Source of the DNA: Gyromitra esculenta
Taxonomy: Eukaryota > Ascomycota > Pezizomycetes > Pezizales > Discinaceae
Assembly: GCA_038503075.1 (NCBI GenBank)
Contig: JBCAML010000012.1
Span: 1,550,001-1,614,000 of the forward strand
Direction of reading: 5' to 3'
Length of the DNA stretch: 64,000 nt
In this document: positions 22,046 to 32,614 of the stretch, one piece after another
Layout of the letters: every line of letters begins with the position of its first letter
Numbering within the stretch: the first letter of the stretch is position 1
Notes under the pieces: generated by a model
Database searches by the model: none
What the model was told of the DNA's origin: nothing
What the model saw: only the letters and a program-made list of their open reading frames with translations
Made by a program: the position numbers and the translations under genes

Positions 22046-22480
22046 CTAGCGTGATCCGTAGAAGAGTTGAGACTCCTTCTCAGCCAATTCTTGAGTCGAT
22101 TCACTAATTTCAATCCTAATTTCCTTACAAGCCTCTTCGTGAGAATTTTGGTAGTCGTAGAAAGCTCTATCAACTTCATCAAGTTCATGATAGAGACTCC
22201 TGAGCTCCCTCTGGAGGCTCGCCACGATCAACTTCAGACGAAGAACGCACGATGTTTTGCGATCAGCGTATTTTTCTTTCATTGAAGCGAGTTTATCTTT
22301 GTGTTTGATCAAGAATTCTGTCTTCTCGTCGATCGTCTTCTGGAGAACGTGCGTCGCCTGGTTATACCGATCGGCTTTCAAAGCATACTCTTCTTCATTC
22401 AAAGAGAGAAGCCACTGGAGGTTCTGGATAGTCATAGCGAGCTCATCCAGGACTTCTTCGGGATTGATAGAGCGTGGCAT
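22046..22480 (-). CDS. coiled-coil protein, 144 aa
   Basis: The start is the ATG at 22480-22478 (MPRSINPEEV). The frame extends upstream of it without another ATG. The protein is almost entirely charged helix rich in Glu, Lys, Leu and Arg with heptad-like spacing of Leu/Ile from about residue 15 to 140, consistent with a long coiled coil. There is no signal peptide, membrane segment or catalytic motif. The upstream plus strand at 22690-22775 is nearly pure purine, so the gene's own strand has a polypyrimidine promoter or leader. The stop at 22046 precedes repeated intron-like units, so the real transcript may continue with more exons. Family unknown. Confidence 0.55.
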   Translation of the reverse strand: MPRSINPEEVLDELAMTIQNLQWLLSLNEEEYALKADRYNQATHVLQKTIDEKTEFLIKHKDKLASMKEKYADRKTSCVLRLKLIVASLQRELRSLYHELDEVDRAFYDYQNSHEEACKEIRIEISESTQELAEKESQLFYGSR

Positions 22481-22689
22481 TGTTTCAGGAGAAGAGGAGT
22501 TGACCGAAAAACTCTGAGGCAATATTCGCAGAGAATACGAATGTCTGACGGCTGGACTGTATCTATCGATGGAAGTCCTTGAGGAGATGGGTATTCGATG
22601 AATTCTCGGAGTGGAGCTTATCTTAAGGATAACAGGCGATGAAAGCTTGATGATTGATGTCGAAAGGGATGAAGTGGACGAGGTGGATG

Positions 22690-22775
22690 GTTGATGATGG
22701 AGATGATGAAGGAGGGAAGGAGAGAAGGAGGGAAAGAAGGATGAGAGGAGGGTAGGAGGAAAGGAGCGAAGGCCT
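22690..22775 (-). promoter_or_regulatory. polypyrimidine tract upstream of the coiled-coil gene
   Basis: The plus strand is almost purely A/G (runs of GGAGGGAAGGA type), hence CT-rich on the gene's strand, about 210-300 bases before its ATG. Such tracts are common in fungal promoters and leaders. Confidence 0.4.
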
Positions 22776-24057
22776 AGAACGCAGGACGGAGAATGAGATA
22801 CAGGACGTATAATCGGGACCTAATTGCCACAGAAGCTAAAATCCCGTGATATGTATGTTCGTATCATTCCATCGCCAAAAATTTTGGTTTGAGTTTTGAT
22901 ACTTAGCAGTCGAATCCAACCATACCGACGAAACCTTCTAGCTCCATTCATAAGAACTCCCTACGGTCGATCGAGCCTTGAGTTTGACTACCGCTGCAGC
23001 GCGTGGAGATAATTATAAATTACCAACATGCTCTGATAGTGCTCCAATCAATCAGGATAGCCACCGATCCTGATATCCCAGCGACCGCTAAACTATCTTT
23101 CCGCGACGCGGACATGACCACGGCAAAAGCACCAGGCGACAAAGAAACATCAGAGAAAGATAACTCAATCCTTGTAGTCTTACAAGTTTGAATTTTTGGC
23201 TGGTGGATTTGATGTCGCGATCGCTGGGGAATTCTGTCCGCGGTATTTACATCTCATACCACCCATAAAGTTCAACGACGAGGGAAATGGCGTAGCAGTT
23301 AAAGTTCACCGACCATACTAATTTCTTGAGCTCAAACAAACGAAGCTTAATGGAAAGGGGTACCCAACACACGTAATTGCTGTTCCAAGTTGGGGCTTTA
23401 GCTTGCGGTCGAGTACTACTCGAGCTTTAGGTGCTGAATAAGATATACAGGCGAAAGTGACCTCTATAAACAGGAGTTTCTACATGACCTGAATATGCGC
23501 TAGGTAAACAACTGCTAATGAAGTACTGTTAAGGCACAAATACTTCGAGTTTCTGCACGCCAATGTTGGAGATGCTTCCTAATACGGGGTGCCTCCACGA
23601 GCGTGACTTCAAAGTCAAAAATGATTGAGAGACAGATACCCGAGCACACGGACACACGGGCACCCGAGAGATCTATTTAGGTAGGGACCGTATGCCCACC
23701 TCTAGCAAGCAAGAAATATACAAGCAATCGAGTCCCCTATTCCTCCCTACGCGCCCCAATATTACAACAGCCAGCTATATTTTTAATCGAGCGACCACTC
23801 GCGTTTCCTTAATAACCCCTCTCAAAAAGACTCTGGCGCAGAGAATGATTTCTAAATCCAAAATCTACCATGCATTAGCCCTATTATTGGCAAGCAATCT
23901 TGACAAAAAACTTCTACTCAACGTTCCACATGTGCTCTTTTCATTCCCACACCCACCCGAAATTCCAAATCTCAAAGTTTTGCTAGATCACGAACCGCAA
24001 AGACCGATATAAGTTATTCACGGTAAGCTTCCCTCTTCATTATTCGTCCTAGTACCC
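22776..24057. other. intergenic, no firm gene
   Basis: A 106-codon plus-strand frame at 23692-24012 has an internal signal-peptide-like stretch (KIYHALALLLASN) but low-complexity context. It was not accepted as a gene. Confidence 0.4.
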
Positions 24058-24390
24058 TTGTTCTTGTCTCTGACCATCTCTGGTTATCCAGTTTCATCAA
24101 ATCCTCACCTACCTACCTACCGAATATGCATATTCCAAAAGAGCTTCAATGCCTTTGCTGCGGGAGATTCGTTCTTCTTGGAATGGCATGAGTCCTCAGC
24201 AGCCGAATCCAGTAGTAAGAGGGTTGATGAAAAGAAATACACCGCGAACGCGAAGACTACGTCGCCTCTAGACGATACCGCGACCACCAACCAACAACTG
24301 TCGGACGAAAACTTCGGAAGGATTTCAATCGGCCAGGGAGATAAACAACAAGCAGCATTTTTAGAATTGTCTGAACGACGTTTTTACTAG
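24058..24390 (+). CDS. possible exon or small protein
   Basis: The open frame starts at a non-ATG codon. Its last 70 residues (Ser/Asp/Thr/Gln-rich, ending LELSERRFY) are protein-like. A stretch with an acceptor-like cag near 24090 suggests it could be a terminal exon of a gene beginning further upstream. A GTAAGA donor-like site at 24213 complicates the model. No domain. Confidence 0.2.
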   Translation: MFLSLTISGYPVSSNPHLPTYRICIFQKSFNAFAAGDSFFLEWHESSAAESSSKRVDEKKYTANAKTTSPLDDTATTNQQLSDENFGRISIGQGDKQQAAFLELSERRFY

Positions 24391-25724
24391 GAGAGACCGA
24401 TGGAGCTGAGGAGTAGCGGGGAGGAGAGGAGTTAACTCTAATATTACACTTCCACCTCGTGGAAGGGCAATCCTGGGGGAGGAAAAGTAACTGTTTTATT
24501 TCGTAGTTAACCGATTGCTACCGTGGATCCTCATTCTGTGCTTTACGGCAACCTTCAAAATCTTAATGGGTAGCAAACTCTTTTTATCTTACTTGAAAGT
24601 CATGGCACAATGGTTTTTCACGCTCTGTACTGGTACTTTGTTTACTATTTAACTCGGTAAACACAGCCCCGTGTGCCTGTAACTCACCACAAACGAAGGT
24701 GATCAAGATGAGAAATTAAACAGATAGCGCAATTTTGTCCGCTGGTGGTGAAAATTGTAACTCCCGAATGATCCTACTCCGTTAGCCTGCTCATTACAAG
24801 CACCTAAAGCTCCATCGGCCTCCTCGTGAACTCTAACCTCAAGATTTCATTTGCGACAGCTCCATAATAATCACATTACTGCATTCTGAGTTACTCAACA
24901 GATCAGGTACTCTGCTTTTCTAACTTCCATCTCACTCCCGCAATAATGTTAGTGGTCCCCGTAAGGCGTACATTCTCCCCTTACCCTCCGAGGTTCTAGT
25001 TTTTGCTAACCGGAAGTCTCCTTCATCCCTATCATCCGCCATAGCAAACGCATTCCAGACAACTATCTATCTTATAAAACCGCTTGGCACCGTTAACCGC
25101 CTCTCAACTTTGGGGGATCGTGAAAAAATAATAGGACGAATATCACCACCTCTCATCATCTGAGATAGATTTTTTTCACAGGAAACCGCAGAGTTTTGTC
25201 TCCATTCTTTGGACAGCTAAGCCCCACCCCTTCTCCTACCCCTTAAGATGGATTAGCACTAACAGCACCAAAAAGGAAAGCCAAAACAGCAGCACCAAGT
25301 CCCAGAGCATGAATATCGGCTGTTTCATCACAATTATAATATCCGCTACAGTTGGATAAACTTCTATCAAATTATATGGGGGTTTTATTGATTAGATGTA
25401 AATTATAACTAACATTTGATAGCCGCAGCAAAACGAACCCTTTAAACCACCGAGCCAAAACCTGTATGGCGTCTCACAACCGAGCCCCGCCGGATAGGTA
25501 GTATATGTCTCCCTCAATAGTTCGTTTGGCTAATTTTGCGGGGATTGTTTTTTTCAAGCTGGAGCAATTCCATGAGAAATAGCCACAACCTAGTCCGAAA
25601 ATAATTCACCAACATCTGCGTTCGTTAGATCTCCTTCACTTCTCACAGCCAGGATAAAAGACAGAAATAATTCAATAATCACTCAATATCAATTCATATA
25701 TATCTAAATATACACTCCCCACTC
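24391..25724. other. intergenic, no supported gene
   Basis: Between a weak candidate and the 3' end of the decarboxylase-like gene. No gene or repeat was recognised. Confidence 0.55.
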
Positions 25725-26765
25725 TCACAGATTACTACGGTACTGACGCAGCCTCGGAAAAAGCATCAACGCATTCTCCCGGTCTGCCATCCGTCTCGCC
25801 TCCTCACCGCCCGCAAATCCAAACTCGTTAATCCCCTCCACAAACACATCAATCGCCTCCGTAGGAGCATATGGAAAATCACTACCAAACAAGATCCTCC
25901 CCGGCTTCGCAAACTTCTCCAGAAGGCCTAACGTATACGCACTCCCACTCAGTGCAAGATCGAAATAGAAACTCCTTGCGTTCGCAAAATACTCTTCCTG
26001 CGTTAAACTGATCCCAAGTTTCGGGAGCGGCAGCATGGCGCCTGGTCGGGAGACAATATACGGCAACGTACCCCCCGCGTGGGAAAGAATGATTTTACAG
26101 TTCTGGTGGGTGCGAATTGTAGAACTCATTAAGAGGTCGACAGCGGCCCGCGAGGTCTCGTGGGTGAAGTCGAGTAAAGGCTGCGGCAGCTGCGGGGATG
26201 CAAGGTTCGTGTCAGCCGGGTAGGTTGGGTGGATGAAAACGACTGCAGAACGTCGGTCGAGTTCGTCCCAGATGGCCTTGAAGTCGGGATGGCCGAGGTA
26301 GTGGTTGTCGTTCCCGTAGCGTGTAAAAAGAGTTATACCATCAGATTTCAGTTCATCGAGTGCGTAGGCAATCTCGGCCAACGCGGCTTTTGTATTCAGG
26401 AGTGATGGCACTGCTGCGAAGAAGCCGAATTTCGATGGTTCTGCGTCACGGATGGAGGCGGCAAATTTATTCGTTTCTCGGGCGAGCTGGGCTGCGGCAG
26501 TGGGATCGTGAGCGAGTATTTCCGCGCCTGGAGTAGTCAGAGAGAATATGGTGGTACTGATGCCGTGGGAAGCCATGAACTCTTTAGTCGCGTCAAGGGA
26601 CCATTTTGGAGTTGGCCAACCGGACGAATCGCCGTTGTTTTCGGAAAGCACTAATAGGAGTTAACACAATACTCTTGCAATAGGACTTCAAAATACACTA
26701 CCTTTGATATATTGAGGGGGTAGGAAGTGGTGATGGACGTCGATTCGATTCGGGCTTGAAGACAT
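25725..26765 (-). CDS. amidohydrolase, ACMSD-type decarboxylase family, 329 aa
   Basis: Two exons are proposed on the minus strand: 26765-26702 and 26650-25725, with a 51-base intron (GTAGTG...CTATTAG). The short first exon supplies the missing N-terminus [17 protein letters not shown], including the family's metal-binding H-x-H at His11 and His13. Further metal-site elements follow: His162 (VVFIHP), His212 (ILSHAGG) and Asp279 (FGSDFPY). The length and motif order fit the amidohydrolase-2 group that includes 2-amino-3-carboxymuconate-6-semialdehyde decarboxylase and fungal 6-methylsalicylate decarboxylases. A Zn-dependent decarboxylation of an aromatic acid in the cytoplasm is the likely chemistry, but the substrate cannot be read from sequence. 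No polyketide synthase or other pathway gene is adjacent. Confidence 0.88.
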
Positions 26766-27787
26766 CCTGTGGTTTTTTTTCAATCTTCGGAGAGCTACTA
26801 TCCAACAAAAATAAGGGAGTACGGAAATAATTCTTTGCTATTCGATTAGACCCCAAAGCAGGTATCATGTCTCTTTTATGCTTCTTTCCTATGGCGTTGG
26901 CTGGGCGCATAGGGCTATAGCTAGCTAGTTGCCGAGATTTCCGAGGCCTCTGATATTCGCATTCCTGAGATCCGGATATGTCATGATTAAGTATGTGTAT
27001 CTCGGTCGTGAGGCTCTCCGATCAAGAAATTTACAGCAATACTGCAGCCGTATATCCGTGGATAGACACCGGCGTTGGTGTCTTGAGAAAGCCAAACTCC
27101 GGGTCACGTGTTTTTCAGGTATCAAGCTGATCCGTGCTGACGCGCGAAGGGCAATCCCCAGCAAATACCCTCTGACTTTTGCTTGCTAACTACAAATTTC
27201 GAACCAGTAGCCCATCTAAACTATCCATTCCTTTTCTGCTCTATCCCTGTTATGTCGCGCCTAGCCAAAAACCTGTCTCAGCAAAACGAGTGATGATTCG
27301 TGACTTTTATCCTTATTAATCTCACGTGCTTCGGGTTCGGCTTTGGTAGACACCGAGATCCGAGTGCCGATAACTCCTATACTAAAGATCTTGACGCATG
27401 ACGATCTAAATACCACAGAAGCGGGGTGTTAAGATGCCATTTGGATACGCAAGACCCTTCTCGCTGCATATTCAAGTCTCCGACCTTCAGCGCTGAATTC
27501 TAGGCCGAAGCGGGCGCTTCCCCGAAGAGAAGGAATCAAACAAGCGCCACAGCCCATATAATATGTTTTCAATTTGGGCATTAGATCTATTTCACTTTCT
27601 TAAGTTGTTTCAAGTTTCCCAGCAGATCTAGATAAACCGAATTCAAGATGTTCCCTACTATTTTCTTGAGAACATTCATGGGCATCGTTTAAAACCCGGT
27701 TAAAACTTACCTTGCACCACTCTCCCACATCGAAACCTACATACTCCAAGCTATTAAAACTCCTCTCCTCATTAATATCCGGTTAGA
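26766..27787. other. intergenic
   Basis: Upstream of the decarboxylase-like gene. No gene supported and no strong repeats. Confidence 0.5.
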
Positions 27788-27988
27788 ATGCCTCCAACTA
27801 ATACTACTCTCAATCTCGGCCTGAAATATGGCTCGGTGAACGTCACGGGTTCAAATTTCACAAAGGTCGACCCAGACAAAGCTAGCAGCAGCAATGCCGC
27901 AGTCGCGAATTCTACTCTCGCAAATGCCGCTGGCACAAATTCCACACTGGCACAAAAGTTTAACACAGAGCCGGGAAAGGGGCGTTAG
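27788..27988 (+). CDS. possible small protein, 66 aa
   Basis: The ATG is in reasonable context. The peptide is Asn/Thr/Ser/Ala-rich, with several N-x-T/S sequons and a near-repeat (SNAAVANSTLANAAGTNSTL). There is no signal peptide and no Cys. The upstream 100 bases include CT-rich sequence. Family unknown. A chance ORF remains possible. Confidence 0.35.
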   Translation: MPPTNTTLNLGLKYGSVNVTGSNFTKVDPDKASSSNAAVANSTLANAAGTNSTLAQKFNTEPGKGR

Positions 27989-28571
27989 ATTTGGTCAGTA
28001 AAGCGATCCAATAGCATCGGGACTATCCTTTTCTTTGCGTTTTTGAGTATTTGATATACGTACTGTAGCTAGCTAGAAAATGAAGTCTATTCGGTTCGGT
28101 ACAAGCAACGGAAAACACATCAACAACAACAAACCCTAATTTTGCATAAATATTAAAACTCGCCTCTATTAATATGTTTTCCTGTAGCCCCCAAGAAGTT
28201 TCCTTACATATCTGCTGGCTTTAGTGGTTATTGTGGGGTTCAATCTGTCCGAGGAGTGTCGTTGTTAGGTATCAAACCGAGCAGACTTTATTTTTTGGCT
28301 AGTATACTGCTAACATGCTAATTTTAATACTTGATAATCGAATGCATAATAAATTTTAGCTACTTAGTTAGTCTTGACCGGAATGGCGTAGAGCGTATGT
28401 ATGAAATAAAATTCGAGTTAGCCTATTCTAGAAATTTCCGCGGACCCTCCGTAACGAGTGACATTCTGTGTTTAAAATACCCACTCAAAATTACTTAAAG
28501 TTTGGCCAAGTTATAAAATTTCGTTATGAGTAAGATAAGAACTAAAAGAGATCTCTATTTATTATAGTTTT
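27989..28571. other. intergenic, 3' flank of the GH5 gene
   Basis: AT-rich, with no gene or repeat recognised. Confidence 0.5.
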
Positions 28572-30088
28572 TCAACCACATAACCTTTCACCGCCACTTT
28601 GAGTCTCTTTGATGAACGGTTTGTAATACTTATCTACCACCACCTCGTTCCTCCATTCACTCCAATCATGCGTCAAGAGTCCTGGACATCCAAAAACGTT
28701 AGTTGTCAGCCAGAAACAAGGAACAGGAACCAATCTTACCCCAACTATCATCCATATCTTGCGTCCCCGACCCTACCCAAATCAGCATCAACACCCACAA
28801 CAAGGCCGAGAGGAAACGGGTACATACTAGTATAATAGCTCCCGGCCACTGCCCAATTCATCCACCCCGCCTTTCTCTCCGGCAAAAACTCCTTCAAGCA
28901 CTGCGCATACGTGCTCTGCCACATCGTCTCATTCTGCGAAAAACCAAACTCGCTCATCACCACCGGCATCGGGTACACCACCTCCGGATTCATCTCATCC
29001 AGCGCGTTAAACCCATTTTTGTACAACGCCTTCTTCATCTCCAGACAATTACTGGTGTTAATCCGATCACTCATAGTGTATACGTGGATCTCGAGAACCA
29101 TCTTGTTGGCCCATGGGAAATCTGCAGGTCGGAAAATTGTGCTGTTCGGGCTGTTCGGCAGAAGTGGGAGTCCGAGCGGTACGGGAGCAACGGTCTCGGA
29201 GTAGTTGAGACCCGAGAAGAAGATTAGGATGTTGGAGTTTGCGGCGTGGATTGCGGTGGCGGCGGCTGTCATGTGTGTGTACCAGTCGAGGAAGTCGTAT
29301 GGAAGGGCGACGTCATCGCGGTTTTCTTTTCAGAGCTCGTTGCGCATGCCGATGCTCACTAGGGAGGGCCATTCATCAGCCTATTTTTGAATATTAGCTA
29401 GGTATACCTTTTGGAGATGGCTCTGGGGAGAAGGAATGGAGGGAGCTTACTTTGGCAGCTAGGTATGCCAGTCCTCGCTGCCATTTGGCGATATCGAAGT
29501 ACACGTCTCCGAACCAGGAATTGCCATCAGTGTCCCCGCAGCACCATTGTGCTCTTGAGACATGATTGTCGAGGTGTAGATACATTCCGTTTCTCGCCAG
29601 CTCCTTCGCAATGGCACCGAATACCTGCAACATGACCGTGAACGATCAATCCCGACCAATTTCGATTACGCAGGCATCAGTCTCACCTCCAACCGCGTGG
29701 TCTTCTCCGTAAAGTCTTTATTATTCTTCAGCACCTGCTCCAATACCTTTGTCCCATTCTCCACGCCTAGAGCACTAATAAACGTCTCTTTCAAAGTCAC
29801 ATCTGTTCCATTTCTTTCATAGATCTCATCCACCATCTCAATCGCGAAGGTCAAGCGAATAACATTCATGCCAATGCTCTTGATCTTCTTAATAATTTCT
29901 TTGTATGACTGGTACTGAAGGCCCTCGGGGATCATCGGTTCCAGATGACCAGGCCAGTTCGTGCCAGTATAGGTTACGGTATCACCGTGAGCGTCTTTAA
30001 TCCATCTACCATCGGTAGTGAGTGGGCCATGGAGGGAAGCAGTGGATGCAATGCCAAAGAGGCACAAGAGGGGGAATAGGGCGAGCAT
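28572..30088 (-). pseudogene. GH5-family glycosidase with in-frame TGA after the acid/base motif
   Basis: Five exons are proposed on the minus strand: 30088-29687, 29624-29451, 29380-28828, 28772-28740 and 28681-28572. The introns have donors GTGAGA, GTAAGC, GTATGT and GTAAGA. The joined reading is 423 codon positions long, starts with a signal peptide (MLALFPLLCLFGIASTAS) and ends ...GGERLCG. Splicing restores family motifs, including the C-terminal GSYYTRSGTQDMDDSWGLL and HDWSEW. The acid/base Glu is at position 207 (GMRNEL) and the nucleophile Glu at about 336 (VMSEFGF). Position 209 is TGA (29332-29330), where CGA for Arg would be one C-to-T change away. As read, the product is cut at 208 residues and lacks the nucleophile. 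It would otherwise be an extracellular beta-glucan/cellulose-type hydrolase. A TATA box lies 40-60 bases upstream (tatata near 30136-30141). Confidence 0.85.
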
Positions 30089-30129
30089 TATCGCCGCTTG
30101 AGAATTAGGAAATCAATTGATGGGAACAA

Positions 30130-30146
30130 CCGACGATATATACTCC
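30130..30146 (-). promoter_or_regulatory. TATA box of the GH5 gene
   Basis: On the minus strand the sequence reads gtatatatcg about 45-50 bases before the GH5 ATG, the usual place for a fungal TATA element. Confidence 0.5.
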
Positions 30147-32614
30147 CTCACCCCAGACTAGATACAACCTACATAACTGACATCATACGAGCCGTTGAGG
30201 ATATAGCCTCTATCCCTACATACTTCCCGACCGTAATTGAAATGCGGGGTTCGACAGAAACTTAATCGGCAGAAACCGAATTACAAGGAACGGAGACCTG
30301 CGATCAAATTAACGTCCGGGGAATGAACATGCAAATAAAGTGCGAGTTCACCGTTGCGGTGAGGAACTGCAGATCTCGGTATATTAGAATCCCGGGTGCC
30401 CGATAGGCTGGTTCATATCCCTGCTTGCTTAATGTTATTTCTAACCTCTGAGAATGAGAATCCCCCGAGAGAAATCCCAGAGCTTCGGCTCTCTCAAAGC
30501 CCCCGATCTAGAGCAGAGCTTGTTATCATACCAGAACACCTAGCTAGGAACGATCTGCGAGGATGGGTTGGGTCTAAGACTGGGGACTCGACCCAATGCT
30601 GTCTGATTTTACCCTGGGAGCTTAGTCATTTCCTTCTGGCGAGTTTTTGCGGGAAAATGGGAATTTTGTGATAGTCGTTAGCTTTCGAGATCAGGTTGTG
30701 CTATAACCTTCGTTGGATGTAGTTGTTGTATAGTTGGAGCCATACGGGTAGACGAAGATTCGTGTCAGGGTTAGGTGTTCTTGGTGCGATAAAAATAGAC
30801 TTTGTTCACCACAACTTTAGATTTCAGAATATATCTCCGGACCAACCGAATCGTTTAGGAAACCTCTCAATCCATAAAGCAAACGTATTCCTCTCTACAA
30901 AAAATGCTATCCGATATACCTATTATCAGCATCTCACTCTGTAGCGATAGTGAACCGAATACCGAACTCTAGTAAAGATACCTCCCCTTAGCAAGTCTCT
31001 AGTCTCTCGTGGGTTTTTTAGGTGATATCCTGCGGTTTCGATCAGAGCCTAACTACATACACAGCGCCAGTTAAGCTTCTAGGAAGGTCCTTGGGCCAGC
31101 TGTCTTCCTAGCCAACTCCCAAGACTCGACCAGCACGGGCTGCCACGGAGTGTGGCAAGGCGGCGAAACTCGAGCCATGTCCACGTGCCCTCCACTATCA
31201 CCCAAAAGCTGCTCCAGATCACGCCGTTGATGGTTTTTTGGATGTAATCTCCTTAGCCTTGGCAGCACGCTGCCCCTGGACCAACAAAAAGTGGGCAGCG
31301 CCACACGGATGGCGTCTTGGGCCTTGAGAGCCACGAACCGTTGATCCCCCCACTTCCAGCCCCCCCAGCTTCTAGATTCGACCCCGGAAAAAAAGCATCG
31401 GAAAAGTTCGCATCAAAAGTTTACCTGGAGGAGAGGTGAGAAAAAGGCACACTCCGCACTGGGGCGATTAATGCGTCCGTTTAGAAGTGCTTTTGGCGAC
31501 ACACCTTAAATGATGCTGCCAGCGGTCCCTACGCTAATGCTATCGGGCCACGGAGCAACCAAGCTAAACATCTCTGATCGGGGTTTTCATTGGTTTCCGT
31601 AAGGTTCGAGAAGAACTTTGATTTTTACAGGGGACCTCCTACTACTTCTTTTTCTCTCCGATATCAGATGTCGGTACGGTTTTCGCCTTGGTTGTCTGGA
31701 GAAAAAGTTTTCTCGTGAAACATGTCAACTCTTGGCAGAGATATCGGGTCGAAAAACAGTTCCGAGCTCGCAAAAAGAAGTTTAATTCAGCCACGAAGGT
31801 ATCCACTGTACCGTGTATTTGAAACACTCACGGCTTGCCGACGATAGCTCAAATATCAATTATCGCTTTGTAGCTGGCGATGTGGAGAGTAAGCCCCGCA
31901 GGCACTTACTAGATAAAGTTTACGGAACTTGGCGATATTTGGAAACCACTTTTAACATGTTCATCGTTATTTGCCGGATTTCCTCCGAGATCAATATTCG
32001 TCCACTTTCTTGAACTCGAAAGACCAGTGCTTTAGTCGACCATAGCCCAGATGAACTACAAAAACTCTGGAACCTCTAGACAAATATCGCCGTCTACCGA
32101 AGTCATTTTCCTGTTGCTTTTCAAGATCAAGCGTTGTATGAAAAGGCTAACTCTGGGCTAGACTCCAGCCCCGTTTACCGAAAACACTACTAATTACACT
32201 CTATACTGAGAAAGGACATCCTCCACATCTTCGATGGTTTTCTAGCACTTTTGTCAAACCTTACTAACAAATCTAGATGTCTCACGATCAGTTTTTGCCC
32301 CGATGTTTCCCCGCAATACTGGAAATATCCACAAACCTCAAACGAAGCCAAAAAAGCCCCCATTTTCGCGATGGCTTTTCAAACGCGTGGGAGGGACTGC
32401 GCTCCCTTATTCCCCATAAATACCTCGGATTTCCCAACTTCAATTCGATCCTTCATCAAATTCACAAAAGTTCTCTTTCCTTTGATCAAGTATATTCTTC
32501 GGGGAAGATATCTTCATTCTCTTAGATATCTTCATCTTTCTCTATTTTCTATCCCCAAGTTTGATACTTTTTTCTATACTTTCTCTCTAAACTCTGCATT
32601 TTCACTCCTCAGAT
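30147..32614. other. intergenic; includes a GC-richer island and the protease promoter
   Basis: No gene was supported. The stretch at about 31070-31380 is distinctly richer in G+C than its surroundings and has a minus-strand open frame without recognisable domains; it may be a relic. From about 32400 to 32614 the DNA is strongly T/C-rich, with a 12-base repeat (agatatcttcat) at 32507 and 32524. This is the leader and promoter of the protease gene. Confidence 0.45.

Noticed and set aside
28748..29227. Plus-strand 174-codon frame over the GH5 gene
   Set aside because: Lies antisense to well-supported GH5 exons and is His/Arg-rich as shadow frames are.
29332..29365. A possible tiny intron that would remove the GH5 TGA (GTGAGC to AAAAG, ~34 bases)
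   Set aside because: Too short for a fungal intron, no branch site, and it would delete the catalytic GMRNEL motif.
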